DNA from: Curtobacterium pusillum | GTDB lineage: Bacteria; Actinomycetota; Actinomycetes; Actinomycetales; Microbacteriaceae | Length of the DNA: 54,548 nt | Reading direction: 5' to 3' | Assembly (NCBI RefSeq): GCF_007673235.1 | Contig: NZ_VDZH01000009.1 | Location: 1 to 54,548, forward strand | The notes under the pieces: generated by a model | What the model was told of the DNA's origin: nothing | The model's input: the letters and a program-made list of their open reading frames with translations, nothing else | The model's database searches: none | Shown: piece by piece, positions 35,696-45,613 of the stretch | Layout: each line of letters opens with the position of its first letter | Position numbering within the stretch: position 1 is the stretch's first letter | Translations under genes and position numbers: made by a program

Positions 35696-36868
35696 ATGGA
35701 CACCCTCCTCCGGCTCCTCGTCGCGATCGGCTTCGCGATGCTCGTCACCGCCGCCGCTGCCCTCGTCCTGCACCTCGTGTTCCGCGCCCTCGGCAGACGG
35801 AAGCGCTGGGCGGCCGTGCTCTCGCGCCGCACCAAGCACCCGACCCGCACGATGCTCCTCGTCGTACTGCTCTGGGCGGCCTTCGCGTCGAGCATCCCGG
35901 ACCACTCCGACGTGTACCCGTGGCGCGACGGGGTCTCGCACACCTTCCTCATCGTCACGATCGGCGTCGGGACGTGGCTCGCCTGCGCGATCGCGATCGT
36001 CCTCGAGAGCCTCGGGCTGCACCGCTACCGCGTCGACGTGCCCGACAACCGGGTCGCCCGGCGGATCCGGACGCAGGTGCTGGTTCTCCGCCGCCTCACG
36101 GTCGCGGTGCTCGTCATCATCGGCGTCGGCGCCATCCTGCTCACGTTCCCCGGCGTCGAGGCGGCGGGCGCGAGCGTGCTCGCCTCGGCCGGACTCATCT
36201 CCGTCATCGCGGGTCTCGCCGCGCAGTCGACGCTCGGCAACGTGTTCGCCGGCATGCAGCTCGCGTTCTCCGGTTCGATCCGCGTCGACGACGTCGTCGT
36301 GGTCGAGCAGCAGTGGGGGCGCATCGAGGAGATCACCCTCACCTACGTCGTCGTGCACCTGTGGGACGACCGGCGCTTCGTGCTGCCGTCGACGTACTTC
36401 ACGAGCACGCCGTTCGAGAACTGGACGCGGACGAACAGCGAACTGCTCGGCGCCGTCGAGTTCGACCTGGACTGGCGGGTGCGCCCGGGGGAGATGCGTG
36501 CGGAGCTCGAGCGCATCCTCGACCGCACCGAGCTCTGGGACCGCCGGGTCCAGGTGCTGCAGGTGACCGACGCCGTTCAGGGGTTCGTGCACGTCCGTGT
36601 CCTCGTCACCGCGCACGACGCCCCGTCGCTGTTCGACCTACGCTGCTACGTCCGTGAGGAACTGGTCGCCTGGATCCAACGCACCCACCCCGATGCCCAG
36701 CCGGTGCAGCGGGTGCTCATGGTCGAGGATGCCGTCGAGCCGCGTGCGTCCCGCCGGACCGCCTCGACCGCGTCGTCCTCGGCGCTGTTCACCCCGGACC
36801 AGGAGGACCGCGCGGCCCTGTTCACCGGTCCGATCCAGACGTCCGACATCCCGCGTTCGGAGCGCTGA
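35696..36868 (+). CDS. MscS-family mechanosensitive channel
   Basis: This is a 390-residue channel. Helices lie near 4-28, 48-66, 78-102 and 125-147, followed by the pore helix: ASVLASAGLISVIAGLAAQSTLGNVFAG at about 155-182 is the MscS TM3 hallmark. The beta domain (GSIRVDDVVVVEQQWGRIEEITL) and the alpha/beta cytoplasmic cage come next. It should release solutes on osmotic downshift. Placed directly after a betaine-type importer, it makes a functional pair for opposite osmotic shocks. The ATG at 35696 has no separate ribosome site; GGAGGG touches it, so a leaderless start is possible. Confidence 0.9.
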   Translation: MDTLLRLLVAIGFAMLVTAAAALVLHLVFRALGRRKRWAAVLSRRTKHPTRTMLLVVLLWAAFASSIPDHSDVYPWRDGVSHTFLIVTIGVGTWLACAIAIVLESLGLHRYRVDVPDNRVARRIRTQVLVLRRLTVAVLVIIGVGAILLTFPGVEAAGASVLASAGLISVIAGLAAQSTLGNVFAGMQLAFSGSIRVDDVVVVEQQWGRIEEITLTYVVVHLWDDRRFVLPSTYFTSTPFENWTRTNSELLGAVEFDLDWRVRPGEMRAELERILDRTELWDRRVQVLQVTDAVQGFVHVRVLVTAHDAPSLFDLRCYVREELVAWIQRTHPDAQPVQRVLMVEDAVEPRASRRTASTASSSALFTPDQEDRAALFTGPIQTSDIPRSER

Positions 36869-36880
36869 GCGCGTCCCCGG

Positions 36881-36928
36881 GACGGACTGGAGGCGCGGTG
36901 CCAGCTGGCACCGCGCCTCCAGTCCGTC
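36881..36928. terminator. palindromic terminator-like repeat, copy D
   Basis: A 48-nt perfect palindrome (24-base arms), the longest copy, lying 12 nt after the MscS stop and 43 nt from the end of the convergent small gene. Downstream CTGGTCGCG is shared with copy F. Confidence 0.84.
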
Positions 36929-36971
36929 TGCTGGTCGCGTTCGCGACCTCCGGTTGCGAGACCGCCGTTGC

Positions 36972-37163
36972 TTACGGCTGACGTGCCTTGACGGCCCGGT
37001 CGTCCTCGACGACCGTGCCGATGGCGACGATCGTCGTCGCGAGCCACGCCACCCACGTCAGCGCGAGACGCCAGTCGCGCGGTCCCTGCCTGGTGGTCTG
37101 CACGACGCTGTAGCCGCTGATGATCGAGCTCCACACCGCACCGCTGAACATGAACTTCCGCAC
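36972..37163 (-). CDS. small membrane protein, 63 residues
   Basis: It begins at GTG with an excellent AAGGAGG ribosome site six bases before. One hydrophobic stretch (about 5-18) and a stronger helix (about 31-49: LALTWVAWLATTIVAIGTVV) are separated by a basic loop QTTRQGPRDWR. No family is recognised. The quality of the start site and its placement between a palindrome and a divergent promoter argue that it is real. Confidence 0.7.
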   Translation of the reverse strand: MRKFMFSGAVWSSIISGYSVVQTTRQGPRDWRLALTWVAWLATTIVAIGTVVEDDRAVKARQP

Positions 37164-37255
37164 GGGTTCCTCCTTCGCTGGTCCCGTCAACGCTACCGGC
37201 CAGTACATTGGAGCGCCGCCGGTCGCCCTGCCGGCGCACTCGAAGAGGAGCCGCT

Positions 37256-38407
37256 GTGCGTCAGGCCGTCATCGGGGGAGCACTGCTCGTGGTCGGCGCG
37301 GTGTGCGTCGCCCTCGGCCTGCTGCCCCTGTCCGACCTCGCCGAGCTCGCCGACCGGGTCGTCCCGGTGCTGGCGTTCGTGCTCGGCCTCACCGTCGTCG
37401 CCGAACTCGCGGCGGACGCCGGGGTGTTCGATCGTCTCGCCGACCTCGCCGCGCGTGTCGGTGGTGGGCGCACGATCGGCCTCTGGGCGGCGGTCGTCGT
37501 GCTCGCCGTGGTCTGCACGGTCTTCCTGTCGATCGACACCACGGCGGTGCTCCTCACCCCGATCGTGATCACACTCGCCCGCCGGGTGGGGCTGCCGCCG
37601 ATGCCGTTCGCGCTGACGACCGTCTGGCTCGCGAACACGGCGTCGCTGCTGCTGCCGGTGTCGAACCTCACGAACCTGCTCGCCGTCGACCGCATCGGGC
37701 TCGACGGTCCGATCCCGTTCGCCGGGCTGATGGTCTGGGCGGCGCTCGCGGGCGTGGTGGTGCCGTGCGCCGTGCTGCTCGTCGTGTTCCGGGGCCGGTT
37801 GTTCGGCCGCTACACCCCGGTGTCCGTCCGCCAGGCGACCGACCCGGTGTTCTTCTGGTCGGCGTCGGCGGTGCTCGTCGCCCTCGTCGTCGCGCTGACC
37901 GCCGGCGTGACGGTGTGGATCGCCGCGGTCGCAGCGGCCGTCGTGCTCGTGGCGGTCGCGGCCTTCCGTGCTCCGTCGGAACTGCGGATCTCCCGCGTGC
38001 CGTGGTCGACGCTGCTCTTCGCCGCCGGGTTGTTCATCGTGGTCGAGACGCTGCACACGACCGGACTCACGGACCCGATCGTGAACGCGCTGCCCGGGGG
38101 TACGGGGAGTGGGCCGCTCCTGGCACTCGGCGGTGCGGGGGCGGTGGCGGCGAACGCGATCGACAACCTGCCCGCCTACCTGGTGCTCGAGCCGGCGGCC
38201 GGCCACGAGGCCCTGCGCTACGCGGCGCTCCTCATCGGTGTGAACGCCGGTTGCCTCATCACCCCGTGGGCGTCGCTCGCGACCCTGCTCTGGCACGCCC
38301 GGTTGTCGTCCGAGGGGGTGCACCTGTCGTGGGGGAGGTACATGGCGCTCGGATGCGTGGTCGCCCCGCTCACGGTCGTGGCCGGGGTGCTCGCCCTGCG
38401 CCTGTAG
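37256..38407 (+). CDS. ArsB/SLC13-family permease
   Basis: This 383-residue membrane protein has ten or eleven helices. Two conserved clefts are visible: LPVSNLTNLLAV near 137-148 and GAVAANAIDNLPAYLVLEPA near 297-316, matching the internal repeats of ArsB and ion-transporter-superfamily permeases. Arsenite export is possible, but no arsR or arsC gene is nearby, so dicarboxylate or other anion transport is equally open. The GTG start has GAAGAGGAG five bases upstream. It is divergent from the 63-residue membrane protein. Confidence 0.85.
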   Translation: MRQAVIGGALLVVGAVCVALGLLPLSDLAELADRVVPVLAFVLGLTVVAELAADAGVFDRLADLAARVGGGRTIGLWAAVVVLAVVCTVFLSIDTTAVLLTPIVITLARRVGLPPMPFALTTVWLANTASLLLPVSNLTNLLAVDRIGLDGPIPFAGLMVWAALAGVVVPCAVLLVVFRGRLFGRYTPVSVRQATDPVFFWSASAVLVALVVALTAGVTVWIAAVAAAVVLVAVAAFRAPSELRISRVPWSTLLFAAGLFIVVETLHTTGLTDPIVNALPGGTGSGPLLALGGAGAVAANAIDNLPAYLVLEPAAGHEALRYAALLIGVNAGCLITPWASLATLLWHARLSSEGVHLSWGRYMALGCVVAPLTVVAGVLALRL

Positions 38408-38452
38408 CCCGCTCGCACGGTGCGGGGTGGCGCGCGGCTCGCGGAGCCGGAG

Positions 38453-39424
38453 TCAGAGCCAGTCGCGGGTCTTGAACACGCGGTAGAGCACCAGCGAGGA
38501 CGTCACGATGAGGGCGAGCGACAGGTACAGCCCGCTCCAGTGGCTCTCGCCGGGGAACGTCACGTTCTGCCCGAAGAACCCGGTGATCGCGGTCGGGATC
38601 GCGATGATCGCCGCCCAGCTCGTCACCTTCTTCATCACCGTGTTCTGCCGGTTCGAGGACAGGTTGAGGTTGGTGTCGAGGACGCTCGACACCGCATCGC
38701 GCAGCTGCTCGACGGAGTCCGCGATCGACACCAGGTGGTCCTCGACGTCCCGGAAGTACGGGCGGATGCCGTCGGAGATCGTCTCGGCGTCGCCGTGCAG
38801 CAGTGAGGCGACGCTGTCCCGCGTGGGGACGACCTGCCGGCGGAGGACCCCGAGTGCCTTCCGGAGCCGGAACGACCGACGCTGGATCTGCTGTTCGCGC
38901 GGGTTGCCGCGCTCGAACAGGTCGTCCTCGAGGTCGTCGATCCGTCGTTCGATGTCCTCCACCGTGCTCGTCGCGTGGTCGGTCACGGCGTCGAGCAGCC
39001 CCCAGACCAGCCAGGGCACCCCGTGGTCGGCGATGTCCGCGTTCGCGTCGAGGCGCCGCTCGACCGCGCCGGTGTCGACGTCCGCGCCGTGGATGGTGAC
39101 GAGGGCGTGCTCGGTGACGAACGCCTTCACCTCGTGGGTCACGAGGTCCCCGTCGTCGTCGAGGCCGGCGACGTCGTAGACGACCAGGAACAGGCTGTCG
39201 CGGTAGCGGTCGAGCTTCGGGCGCTGGCCCCGTTCGACCGCGTCCTCGACGGCGAGTGCGTGGATGCCGAGTTCGGCCTCGACGTGCTCGAGGTCGGTCG
39301 GGTCGGGGTCGGTGTAGTCCACCCACACGAACGCGTCCTCGTCGGCGACGATGTCGGAGATCCGGTCGACCGGGAAGTCCCGCTCCGCCGCACCGCCGTT
39401 CCGCCACGCCCGTGTCATGACCAT
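38453..39424 (-). CDS. corA: CorA-family divalent cation transporter
   Basis: This 323-residue protein has a large N-terminal cytoplasmic domain and long helices, then two C-terminal helices (about 262-283 and 296-315). The inter-helix motif reads GFFGQNVTFPG, so the canonical GMN is GQN here, a variant seen in other actinobacterial CorA-like proteins. The mature start could be the ATG at 39424 or the one two codons later; I favour the first because TAGGCT lies seven bases before it. Mg2+ or Co2+ transport is likely. Confidence 0.88.
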   Translation of the reverse strand: MVMTRAWRNGGAAERDFPVDRISDIVADEDAFVWVDYTDPDPTDLEHVEAELGIHALAVEDAVERGQRPKLDRYRDSLFLVVYDVAGLDDDGDLVTHEVKAFVTEHALVTIHGADVDTGAVERRLDANADIADHGVPWLVWGLLDAVTDHATSTVEDIERRIDDLEDDLFERGNPREQQIQRRSFRLRKALGVLRRQVVPTRDSVASLLHGDAETISDGIRPYFRDVEDHLVSIADSVEQLRDAVSSVLDTNLNLSSNRQNTVMKKVTSWAAIIAIPTAITGFFGQNVTFPGESHWSGLYLSLALIVTSSLVLYRVFKTRDWL

Positions 39425-39431
39425 GCCGACG

Positions 39432-39437
39432 AGCCTA
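39432..39437 (-). promoter_or_regulatory. -10 element, leaderless promoter of corA
   Basis: On the minus strand TAGGCT is followed by seven bases and the ATG. No ribosome site is present in those bases, consistent with leaderless initiation. Confidence 0.45.
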
Positions 39438-39590
39438 GTGAGGCGGCCCGCCCGGGGATCCCAGGCCGGTCGCGTTCGAGGGCGGGCCGTACCGGAAGCC
39501 GCCGATCCGCCGTGAATCCGCTGTCGGCACGCTGGTAACTTACGGCTGGACCCGGCGCTGAGCCGGGCGGAACGGAGACCCCACCACCCC

Positions 39591-41183
39591 ATGGCAGCAC
39601 CCCGCACCGAACAGACCCGCTACGCCTTCGTCGTCGCCTCGAACCGCCTGCCGGTCGACCGCGTCGTCGACGAGGACGGCAACGAGGGCTGGCGGCACTC
39701 GCCAGGCGGCCTGGTCACGGCACTCGAGCCGGTGATGCGGGCGAACGACGGCGCCTGGGTCGGCTGGGTCGGCCAGCCCGAGGTCGAGGTCGAGCCGTTC
39801 GACAACGAGGGCATCCACATCGTTCCCGTCCCGCTCAGCGACGCCGACGTCGAGGAGTACTACGAGGGCTTCAGCAACGACACGCTCTGGCCGCTCTACC
39901 ACGACGTCATCGAGCACCCGAGCTACCACCGTGACTGGTGGAACGCGTACAAGCGCGTGAACGAGCGGTTCGCCGCCCAGATCGCCGAGATCGTCGAGCA
40001 GGACGGCATCGTCTGGGTGCAGGACTACCAGCTGCAGCTCGTCCCGGCGCTGCTGCGGGAGCGCCGCCCTGATCTGACGATCGGCTTCTTCAACCACATC
40101 CCGTTCCCGCCGGTCGGCATCTACGCGCAGCTCCCGTGGCGCGCGCAGATCCTCGACGGGCTGCTCGGTGCGGACGTGATCGGGTTCCAGCGGCACGACG
40201 ACGCGAGTGACTTCCTCCGTGCGGTCCGCCACATCAAGGGCTACACGACCAAGGGGCAGACGATCGACGTCCCGGTCGACGACCCGGACGCCCCGCGCAG
40301 CCGCAAGGGCATCACCGTCCGCCACGTCGAGGCGCGGCACTTCCCGATCTCGATCGACGCCGCCGGCTTCGAGGAGATCGCGCACCGCCCCGAGGTCCAG
40401 GAGCGTGCGCGGGAGATCCGCGAGAGCCTGGGCAACCCGAAGACGGTCCTGCTCGGCGTCGACCGACTCGACTACACGAAGGGCATCCGGCACCGCATCA
40501 AGGCCTTCGGTGAACTGGTCGAGGACGGCCGGATCGCGGTCGAGGACGCCACGCTCATCCAGGTCGCGAGCCCGAGCCGCGAACGCGTCGACACCTACGC
40601 CGCGCTCCGCGACGAGATCGAGCTGACGGTGGGCCGGATCAACGGCGACCTCGGCGTGATCGGGCACCAGCCCATCGCCTACCTCCACCACGGGTACCCG
40701 CGCGAGGAGATGGTCGCGCTGTACCTCGCCGCCGACATCATGCTCGTCACGGCCCTGCGCGACGGCATGAACCTCGTCGCGAAGGAGTACGTCGCAGCCC
40801 GGTTCGACAACGACGGCGTCCTCATCCTCTCCGAGTTCGCCGGCGCCGCCGACGAGCTCAAGCAGGCGGTCATCGTCAACCCGCACGACATCGGCGCGTT
40901 GAAGGACTCGATCCAGCGGGCGATCGAGATGCCGCGTCGCGAGCGCTCCACGCGCATGCGCGCGCTCCGGAAGCGGGTGCGCGACAACGACGTGGCGCGC
41001 TGGTCGCGCTCCTTCCTCGAAGCGCTCGACCGGCACGCACCGCGGAACGCCCAGATCGACCCGTCCGCGGCGGACCCGAAGGACCGGCACCGCGAGGCGC
41101 AGACGGACAACATGTCGATCTTCGACCAGGACGCCCAGACGGCGCGTGCTGCTGAGGACACCCGGGAGGCGCGTGATGCCTGA
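39591..41183 (+). CDS. otsA: alpha,alpha-trehalose-phosphate synthase
   Basis: This is a 530-residue GT20 enzyme making trehalose-6-phosphate from a nucleotide-glucose and glucose-6-phosphate. SNRLPV is at 17-22; other motifs are WVQDYQLQLVPALLR, GFFNHIPFPP, GVDRLDYTKGIRHRI and ALRDGMNLVAKEYVA. The last 55 residues are a charged tail without similarity to the core. It overlaps otsB by eight bases, forming the trehalose operon. Trehalose serves as osmoprotectant and, in actinobacteria, as an envelope glycolipid precursor. Confidence 0.96.
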   Translation: MAAPRTEQTRYAFVVASNRLPVDRVVDEDGNEGWRHSPGGLVTALEPVMRANDGAWVGWVGQPEVEVEPFDNEGIHIVPVPLSDADVEEYYEGFSNDTLWPLYHDVIEHPSYHRDWWNAYKRVNERFAAQIAEIVEQDGIVWVQDYQLQLVPALLRERRPDLTIGFFNHIPFPPVGIYAQLPWRAQILDGLLGADVIGFQRHDDASDFLRAVRHIKGYTTKGQTIDVPVDDPDAPRSRKGITVRHVEARHFPISIDAAGFEEIAHRPEVQERAREIRESLGNPKTVLLGVDRLDYTKGIRHRIKAFGELVEDGRIAVEDATLIQVASPSRERVDTYAALRDEIELTVGRINGDLGVIGHQPIAYLHHGYPREEMVALYLAADIMLVTALRDGMNLVAKEYVAARFDNDGVLILSEFAGAADELKQAVIVNPHDIGALKDSIQRAIEMPRRERSTRMRALRKRVRDNDVARWSRSFLEALDRHAPRNAQIDPSAADPKDRHREAQTDNMSIFDQDAQTARAAEDTREARDA

Positions 41184-41958
41184 GACGACCACCGACCAGG
41201 CCGCCGTCGACGGGGCTCTCGAGACGCTCGCGGCTGCGCCGCGACTCATCGTCGCCCTCGACTTCGACGGCACGCTCGCGCCGTTCGCCGACGACCCGTC
41301 ACAGGTCGGTGCCCTGCCCGGCTCCTGGGCAGCGGTCCTGACGCTCCACCGGGCGAAGGACACCGAGGTCGTCCTGGTCTCCGGCCGGCCGCTCGACAGC
41401 CTCGCCAGGGTCGCGCAGGCGCCGGACGGCATGGCCCTCGTGGGTTCGCACGGCGTCGAGTGGCGGGTCGACGGCCACGACGAGGCCGCGCTCACCGCCG
41501 ACGAGCAGGCCCGGGTCGCCCGGATCGGCGCGGCACTCGACGAGGTGGGCGAGCGCTTCCCCGGCGTGGTCATCGAGCACAAGCCCGCGGGGCACGGCGT
41601 GCACACCCGACGGGTGAGCCCCGAGGTCGCGGCCGAGGCGAACGCGGCCGCGAGCACCGCGGCGCACGAGGCCGACGCGGACGTCCTCGAGCGCGGCGGC
41701 AAGGACATCGTCGAGTTCGCCGTCCGGCACGTCACGAAGGGCGACGCGATCGCACGCCTGCGCGACCTGCACGGCGCGGACGCGGTGTTCTTCGCCGGGG
41801 ACGACGTCACCGACGAGGACGCCTTCCGCGTGCTCGGTGACGGCGACGTCGGCGTGAAGGTGGGGGAGGGTGAGACGCTCGCCGCCTACCGGGTCGCCGA
41901 TCCAGCGGCGCTGACCGACGTCCTGAAGCAGCTGGCGCGCCTTCGCGCGGTGCGCTGA
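41176..41958 (+). CDS. otsB: trehalose-6-phosphate phosphatase
   Basis: This 260-residue HAD phosphatase has motif I DFDGTLAPF at 29-37, motif II in VSGRPLDSL, a cap region between about 110 and 180, and motif IV GDDVTDEDAF near 217-226. It dephosphorylates the OtsA product to trehalose. The ATG at 41176 lies inside the otsA end, with GGGAGG upstream; a GTG one codon earlier is possible. No strong terminator follows; there is only a weak GC-rich hairpin near 41970. Confidence 0.94.
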   Translation: MPETTTDQAAVDGALETLAAAPRLIVALDFDGTLAPFADDPSQVGALPGSWAAVLTLHRAKDTEVVLVSGRPLDSLARVAQAPDGMALVGSHGVEWRVDGHDEAALTADEQARVARIGAALDEVGERFPGVVIEHKPAGHGVHTRRVSPEVAAEANAAASTAAHEADADVLERGGKDIVEFAVRHVTKGDAIARLRDLHGADAVFFAGDDVTDEDAFRVLGDGDVGVKVGEGETLAAYRVADPAALTDVLKQLARLRAVR

Positions 41959-42036
41959 CCAAGGCGATCCGCGCCTCCAGGCGGGGTTTCACCATGCGAA
42001 CGCATGTTGTTGTCCGATTGGTATCCCAACTGCGCC

Positions 42037-42042
42037 TAGACT
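42037..42042 (+). promoter_or_regulatory. -10 element, leaderless promoter of ilvD
   Basis: TAGACT is followed by six bases and the ilvD ATG, identical to the pdtaS arrangement. A TTGTCC (42010-42015) upstream is too far to be an ideal -35. Confidence 0.55.
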
Positions 42043-42048
42043 CGCTCC

Positions 42049-43743
42049 ATGCCTGACATCGACGTGAAGCCCCGCAGCCGGGTCGTCACCGACGGGATCG
42101 AAGCAACCACCTCGCGTGGCATGCTCCGGGCCGTCGGCATGGGCGACGAGGACTGGGAGAAGCCGCAGATCGGGATCGCGTCCTCCTGGAACGAGATCAC
42201 CCCCTGCAACCTCTCCCTCGACCGCCTCGCGCAGGGCGCCAAGGAAGGCGTCCACTCGGGTGGCGGGTACCCGCTCCAGTTCGGCACCATCTCCGTCTCC
42301 GACGGCATCTCGATGGGCCACGAGGGCATGCACTTCTCCCTCGTCTCGCGCGAGGTCATCGCCGACAGTGTCGAGACCGTCGTGAACGCCGAGCGCCTGG
42401 ACGGCACCGTCCTGCTCGCCGGCTGCGACAAGTCCCTGCCGGGGATGCTCATGGCCGCCGCGCGCCTCGACCTCGCGAGTGTCTTCCTCTACGCGGGCTC
42501 GGTCATGCCGGGCTACGTGAAGCAGGCGGACGGCTCCTTCAAGGAGGTCACGATCATCGACTCCTTCGAGGGCGTCGGTGCGTGCAAGGCCGGCACGATG
42601 TCGGAAGAAGAGCTCAAGAAGATCGAGTGCGCGATCGTCCCGGGCGAGGGCGCCTGCGGCGGGATGTACACCGCCAACACGATGGCCTCCGTCGCCGAGG
42701 CCCTGGGCATGTCGCTGCCCGGTTCGGCCGCGCCACCGAGCGCCGACCGCCGCCGTGACTACTACGCGCACCGCTCCGGCGAGGCCGTGGTCAACATGCT
42801 CCGGCTGGGGCTCACCGCACGCCAGATCCTGACGAAGGAGGCGTTCGAGAACGCCATCGCCGTCGCCATGGCACTCGGAGGCTCCACCAACGTCGTCCTC
42901 CACCTCCTCGCGATCGCGCACGAAGCCGAGGTCGAGCTCTCCCTCGACGACTTCAACCGCATCGGCTCGAAGGTCCCGCACCTCGCCGACATGAAGCCGT
43001 TCGGCAAGTACGTCATGGTCGACGTGGACCGCAACGGCGGCATCCCGGTGATCATGAAGGCGCTGCTCGACGCCGGGCTGCTGCACGGTGACGTCATGAC
43101 CGTCACAGGCAAGACCCTCGCCGAGAACCTGGCCGAGATCGACCCGCCGGAGCTCGACGGCGAGGTCTTCCGGAAGCTCGACAACCCGATCCACGCGACC
43201 GGTGGCCTGACGATCCTGCAGGGCTCGTTCGCTCCGGAGGGCGCCGTCGTGAAGACCGCCGGCTTCGACGCCGAGGTCTTCGAGGGCCCCGCTCGCGTGT
43301 TCGACCGCGAGCGTGCCGCCATGGACGCCCTGACCGAGGGCGGGATCCAGAAGGGCGACGTCGTGGTCATCCGCTACGAGGGCCCCAAGGGCGGCCCGGG
43401 CATGCGCGAGATGCTGGCGATCACCGCCGCCATCAAGGGCGCTGGCCTCGGCAAGGATGTACTACTCTTGACGGACGGACGATTCTCAGGCGGCACAACC
43501 GGCCTGTGCATCGGCCACATCGCACCGGAAGCAGTGGACGCAGGTCCAGTTGCATTCGTGCGCGATGGCGACCGCATCCGTGTCGACATCGCGGCTCGCT
43601 CGCTCGACCTACTGGTCGACGAAGCCGAGCTGGAAGCCCGCCGAGAAGGCTGGGCCCCGCTGCCCCCGCGCTACACCCGCGGAGTCCTCGCGAAGTTCGC
43701 GAAGCTCGTCCAGTCCGCTGCCAAGGGCGCAGTGACGGGCTAG
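42049..43743 (+). CDS. ilvD: dihydroxy-acid dehydratase
   Basis: This 564-residue enzyme makes 2-keto acids in valine and isoleucine synthesis. Iron-sulfur ligands are C53 (TPCNLSL), C126 (GCDKSLPGM) and C203 (GACGGMY); the substrate-loop region [21 protein letters not shown] is near 475-495. It heads ilvD-ilvB-ilvN-ilvC. From codon GAT at 43456 to about 43690 the codon use changes: in the first 35 codons of that patch about 15 end in A or T, whereas upstream codons almost never do. The protein sequence itself remains normal. Confidence 0.97.
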   Translation: MPDIDVKPRSRVVTDGIEATTSRGMLRAVGMGDEDWEKPQIGIASSWNEITPCNLSLDRLAQGAKEGVHSGGGYPLQFGTISVSDGISMGHEGMHFSLVSREVIADSVETVVNAERLDGTVLLAGCDKSLPGMLMAAARLDLASVFLYAGSVMPGYVKQADGSFKEVTIIDSFEGVGACKAGTMSEEELKKIECAIVPGEGACGGMYTANTMASVAEALGMSLPGSAAPPSADRRRDYYAHRSGEAVVNMLRLGLTARQILTKEAFENAIAVAMALGGSTNVVLHLLAIAHEAEVELSLDDFNRIGSKVPHLADMKPFGKYVMVDVDRNGGIPVIMKALLDAGLLHGDVMTVTGKTLAENLAEIDPPELDGEVFRKLDNPIHATGGLTILQGSFAPEGAVVKTAGFDAEVFEGPARVFDRERAAMDALTEGGIQKGDVVVIRYEGPKGGPGMREMLAITAAIKGAGLGKDVLLLTDGRFSGGTTGLCIGHIAPEAVDAGPVAFVRDGDRIRVDIAARSLDLLVDEAELEARREGWAPLPPRYTRGVLAKFAKLVQSAAKGAVTG

Positions 43744-43789
43744 CGTCGACACACGCACCATCGCCACCTCTCCAGGCAAGGAACACCTC

Positions 43790-45613
43790 ATGCCCACGGA
43801 AGCCACACCGCTGTCCGCGGCCGCCGGTGCACGCCGGACGCCGGAGATCCTGACCGGCTCGGGAGCCGTCCTCCGGACGCTCGAGCACCTCGGGATCACC
43901 GACGTCTTCGGCCTGCCGGGCGGCGCCATCATCCCGTTCTACGACGAGCTCATGGCGTCCACGACGATCCGCCACGTCCTCGTCCGTCACGAGCAGGGCG
44001 CCGGCCATGCCGCCGAGGGCTACGCGTCCTCGTCCGGCAAGGTCGGTGTCGCCATCGCGACCTCCGGTCCCGGCGCGACGAACCTCGTGACGGCGATCGC
44101 CGACGCCTACATGGACTCGGTGCCCTTCATCGCGATCACCGGCCAGGTGTTCTCGACCCTGATGGGGACGGACGCCTTCCAGGAGGCCGACATCGTCGGC
44201 ATCACGATGCCGATCACGAAGCACTCCTTCCTGGTCACCGACCCGGCCGACGTCCCCGCGACGCTCGCGGCCGCGTACCAGATCGCCACGACCGGTCGCC
44301 CCGGTCCGGTGCTGGTCGACATCACGAAGGACGCCCAGCAGAAGTCGGCGCCGTACGTGTGGCCGCCGAAGATCGACCTGCCCGGGTACCGCCCGGTGAC
44401 GAAGGCGCACGGCAAGCAGATCGCTGCGGCCGCCCAGCTGCTCTCCGAGTCGGAGCGCCCGGTGCTCTACGTCGGCGGCGGCGTGGTCCGCTCCCGGGCG
44501 ACGGCCGAGCTCCTTGCCTTCGCCGAGGCCACCGGTGCCCCGGTCGTCACCACCCTGATGGCGCGCGGCGCGTTCCCCGACTCGCACCCGCAGCACCTCG
44601 GCATGCCCGGCATGCACGGCACGGTGCCCGCGGTGCTCGGGCTGCAGGACAGCGACCTCATCATCGCGCTCGGCGCCCGGTTCGACGACCGCGTGACGGG
44701 CAAGGCCGACGAGTTCGCGCCGAACGCCAAGGTCGTGCACGTCGACATCGACCCCGCCGAGATCTCGAAGATCCGCTTCGCCGACGTCCCGATCGTGGGC
44801 GACGCGCGCGAGGTGCTGAAGGACCTCCTCGACGCCTGGAACGCCGTCCCGACCGACGAGCGCGCTGCCACCGCCGAGTGGTGGACGAAGCTCGAGCAGC
44901 TCAAGGTCGACTTCCCGCTCGGGTACGCCGAGCCGACCGACGGCCTCCTCGCCCCGCAGGCGATCATCAAGCGCATCGGCGAGCTCACCGGGCCAGAGGG
45001 CGTCTTCGCCTCCGGGGTCGGCCAGCACCAGATGTGGTCCGCGCAGTTCATCAAGTACGAGCGGCCGAACGCCTGGCTCAACTCGGGCGGCGCCGGCACC
45101 ATGGGCTACTCGGTCCCGGCGGCGATGGGCGCGAAGGTCGCCCAGCCCGACCGCGTGGTCTGGGCGATCGACGGTGACGGCTGCTTCCAGATGACGAACC
45201 AGGAGCTCGCGACCTGCGTCATCAACGACATCCCGATCAAGGTCGCGATCATCAACAACTCGTCGCTCGGCATGGTGCGGCAGTGGCAGACGCTGTTCTA
45301 CGACGGCCGTCACTCCTTCACCGACCTGCAGACGGGCCACGGCACCCGCCGGGTCCCGGACTTCGTGAAGCTCGCCGACGCGTACGGTGCCCTCGGCATC
45401 CGCGTCGAGAAGGCCGACGAGGTCGACGCCGCGATCCAGCTCGCCCTCGAGACCAACGACCGTCCCGTGGTGATCGACTTCGTCGTGAGCCGCGACTCGA
45501 TGGTCTGGCCGATGGTCCCGCAGGGCGTCAGCAACTCGTCCATCGAGTACGCCCAGGCCCTCGCGCCCACCTGGGACGACGAGGACGCCGACATGACGGG
45601 GGAAACCGCATGA
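43790..45613 (+). CDS. ilvB: acetolactate synthase large subunit
   Basis: This is a 607-residue thiamin-diphosphate enzyme. The catalytic glutamate E68 is in [14 protein letters not shown], the FAD-binding middle domain is present, and the ThDP motif [17 protein letters not shown] near 460 runs into [16 protein letters not shown]. It condenses pyruvate with pyruvate or 2-ketobutyrate. It begins 46 bp after ilvD with an AAGGA ribosome site. Its stop overlaps the ilvN ATG as ATGA, fitting a fixed ratio of subunits. Confidence 0.97.
   Translation: MPTEATPLSAAAGARRTPEILTGSGAVLRTLEHLGITDVFGLPGGAIIPFYDELMASTTIRHVLVRHEQGAGHAAEGYASSSGKVGVAIATSGPGATNLVTAIADAYMDSVPFIAITGQVFSTLMGTDAFQEADIVGITMPITKHSFLVTDPADVPATLAAAYQIATTGRPGPVLVDITKDAQQKSAPYVWPPKIDLPGYRPVTKAHGKQIAAAAQLLSESERPVLYVGGGVVRSRATAELLAFAEATGAPVVTTLMARGAFPDSHPQHLGMPGMHGTVPAVLGLQDSDLIIALGARFDDRVTGKADEFAPNAKVVHVDIDPAEISKIRFADVPIVGDAREVLKDLLDAWNAVPTDERAATAEWWTKLEQLKVDFPLGYAEPTDGLLAPQAIIKRIGELTGPEGVFASGVGQHQMWSAQFIKYERPNAWLNSGGAGTMGYSVPAAMGAKVAQPDRVVWAIDGDGCFQMTNQELATCVINDIPIKVAIINNSSLGMVRQWQTLFYDGRHSFTDLQTGHGTRRVPDFVKLADAYGALGIRVEKADEVDAAIQLALETNDRPVVIDFVVSRDSMVWPMVPQGVSNSSIEYAQALAPTWDDEDADMTGETA

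Noticed and set aside
41965..41985. Terminator after otsB
   Set aside because: The GC-rich arms mismatch at two of seven positions and the loop is short; too weak to list as a feature.
43744..43789. Attenuator or leader peptide before ilvB
   Set aside because: Only 46 bases separate ilvD and ilvB, with no run of Leu, Val or Ile codons and no competing hairpins.
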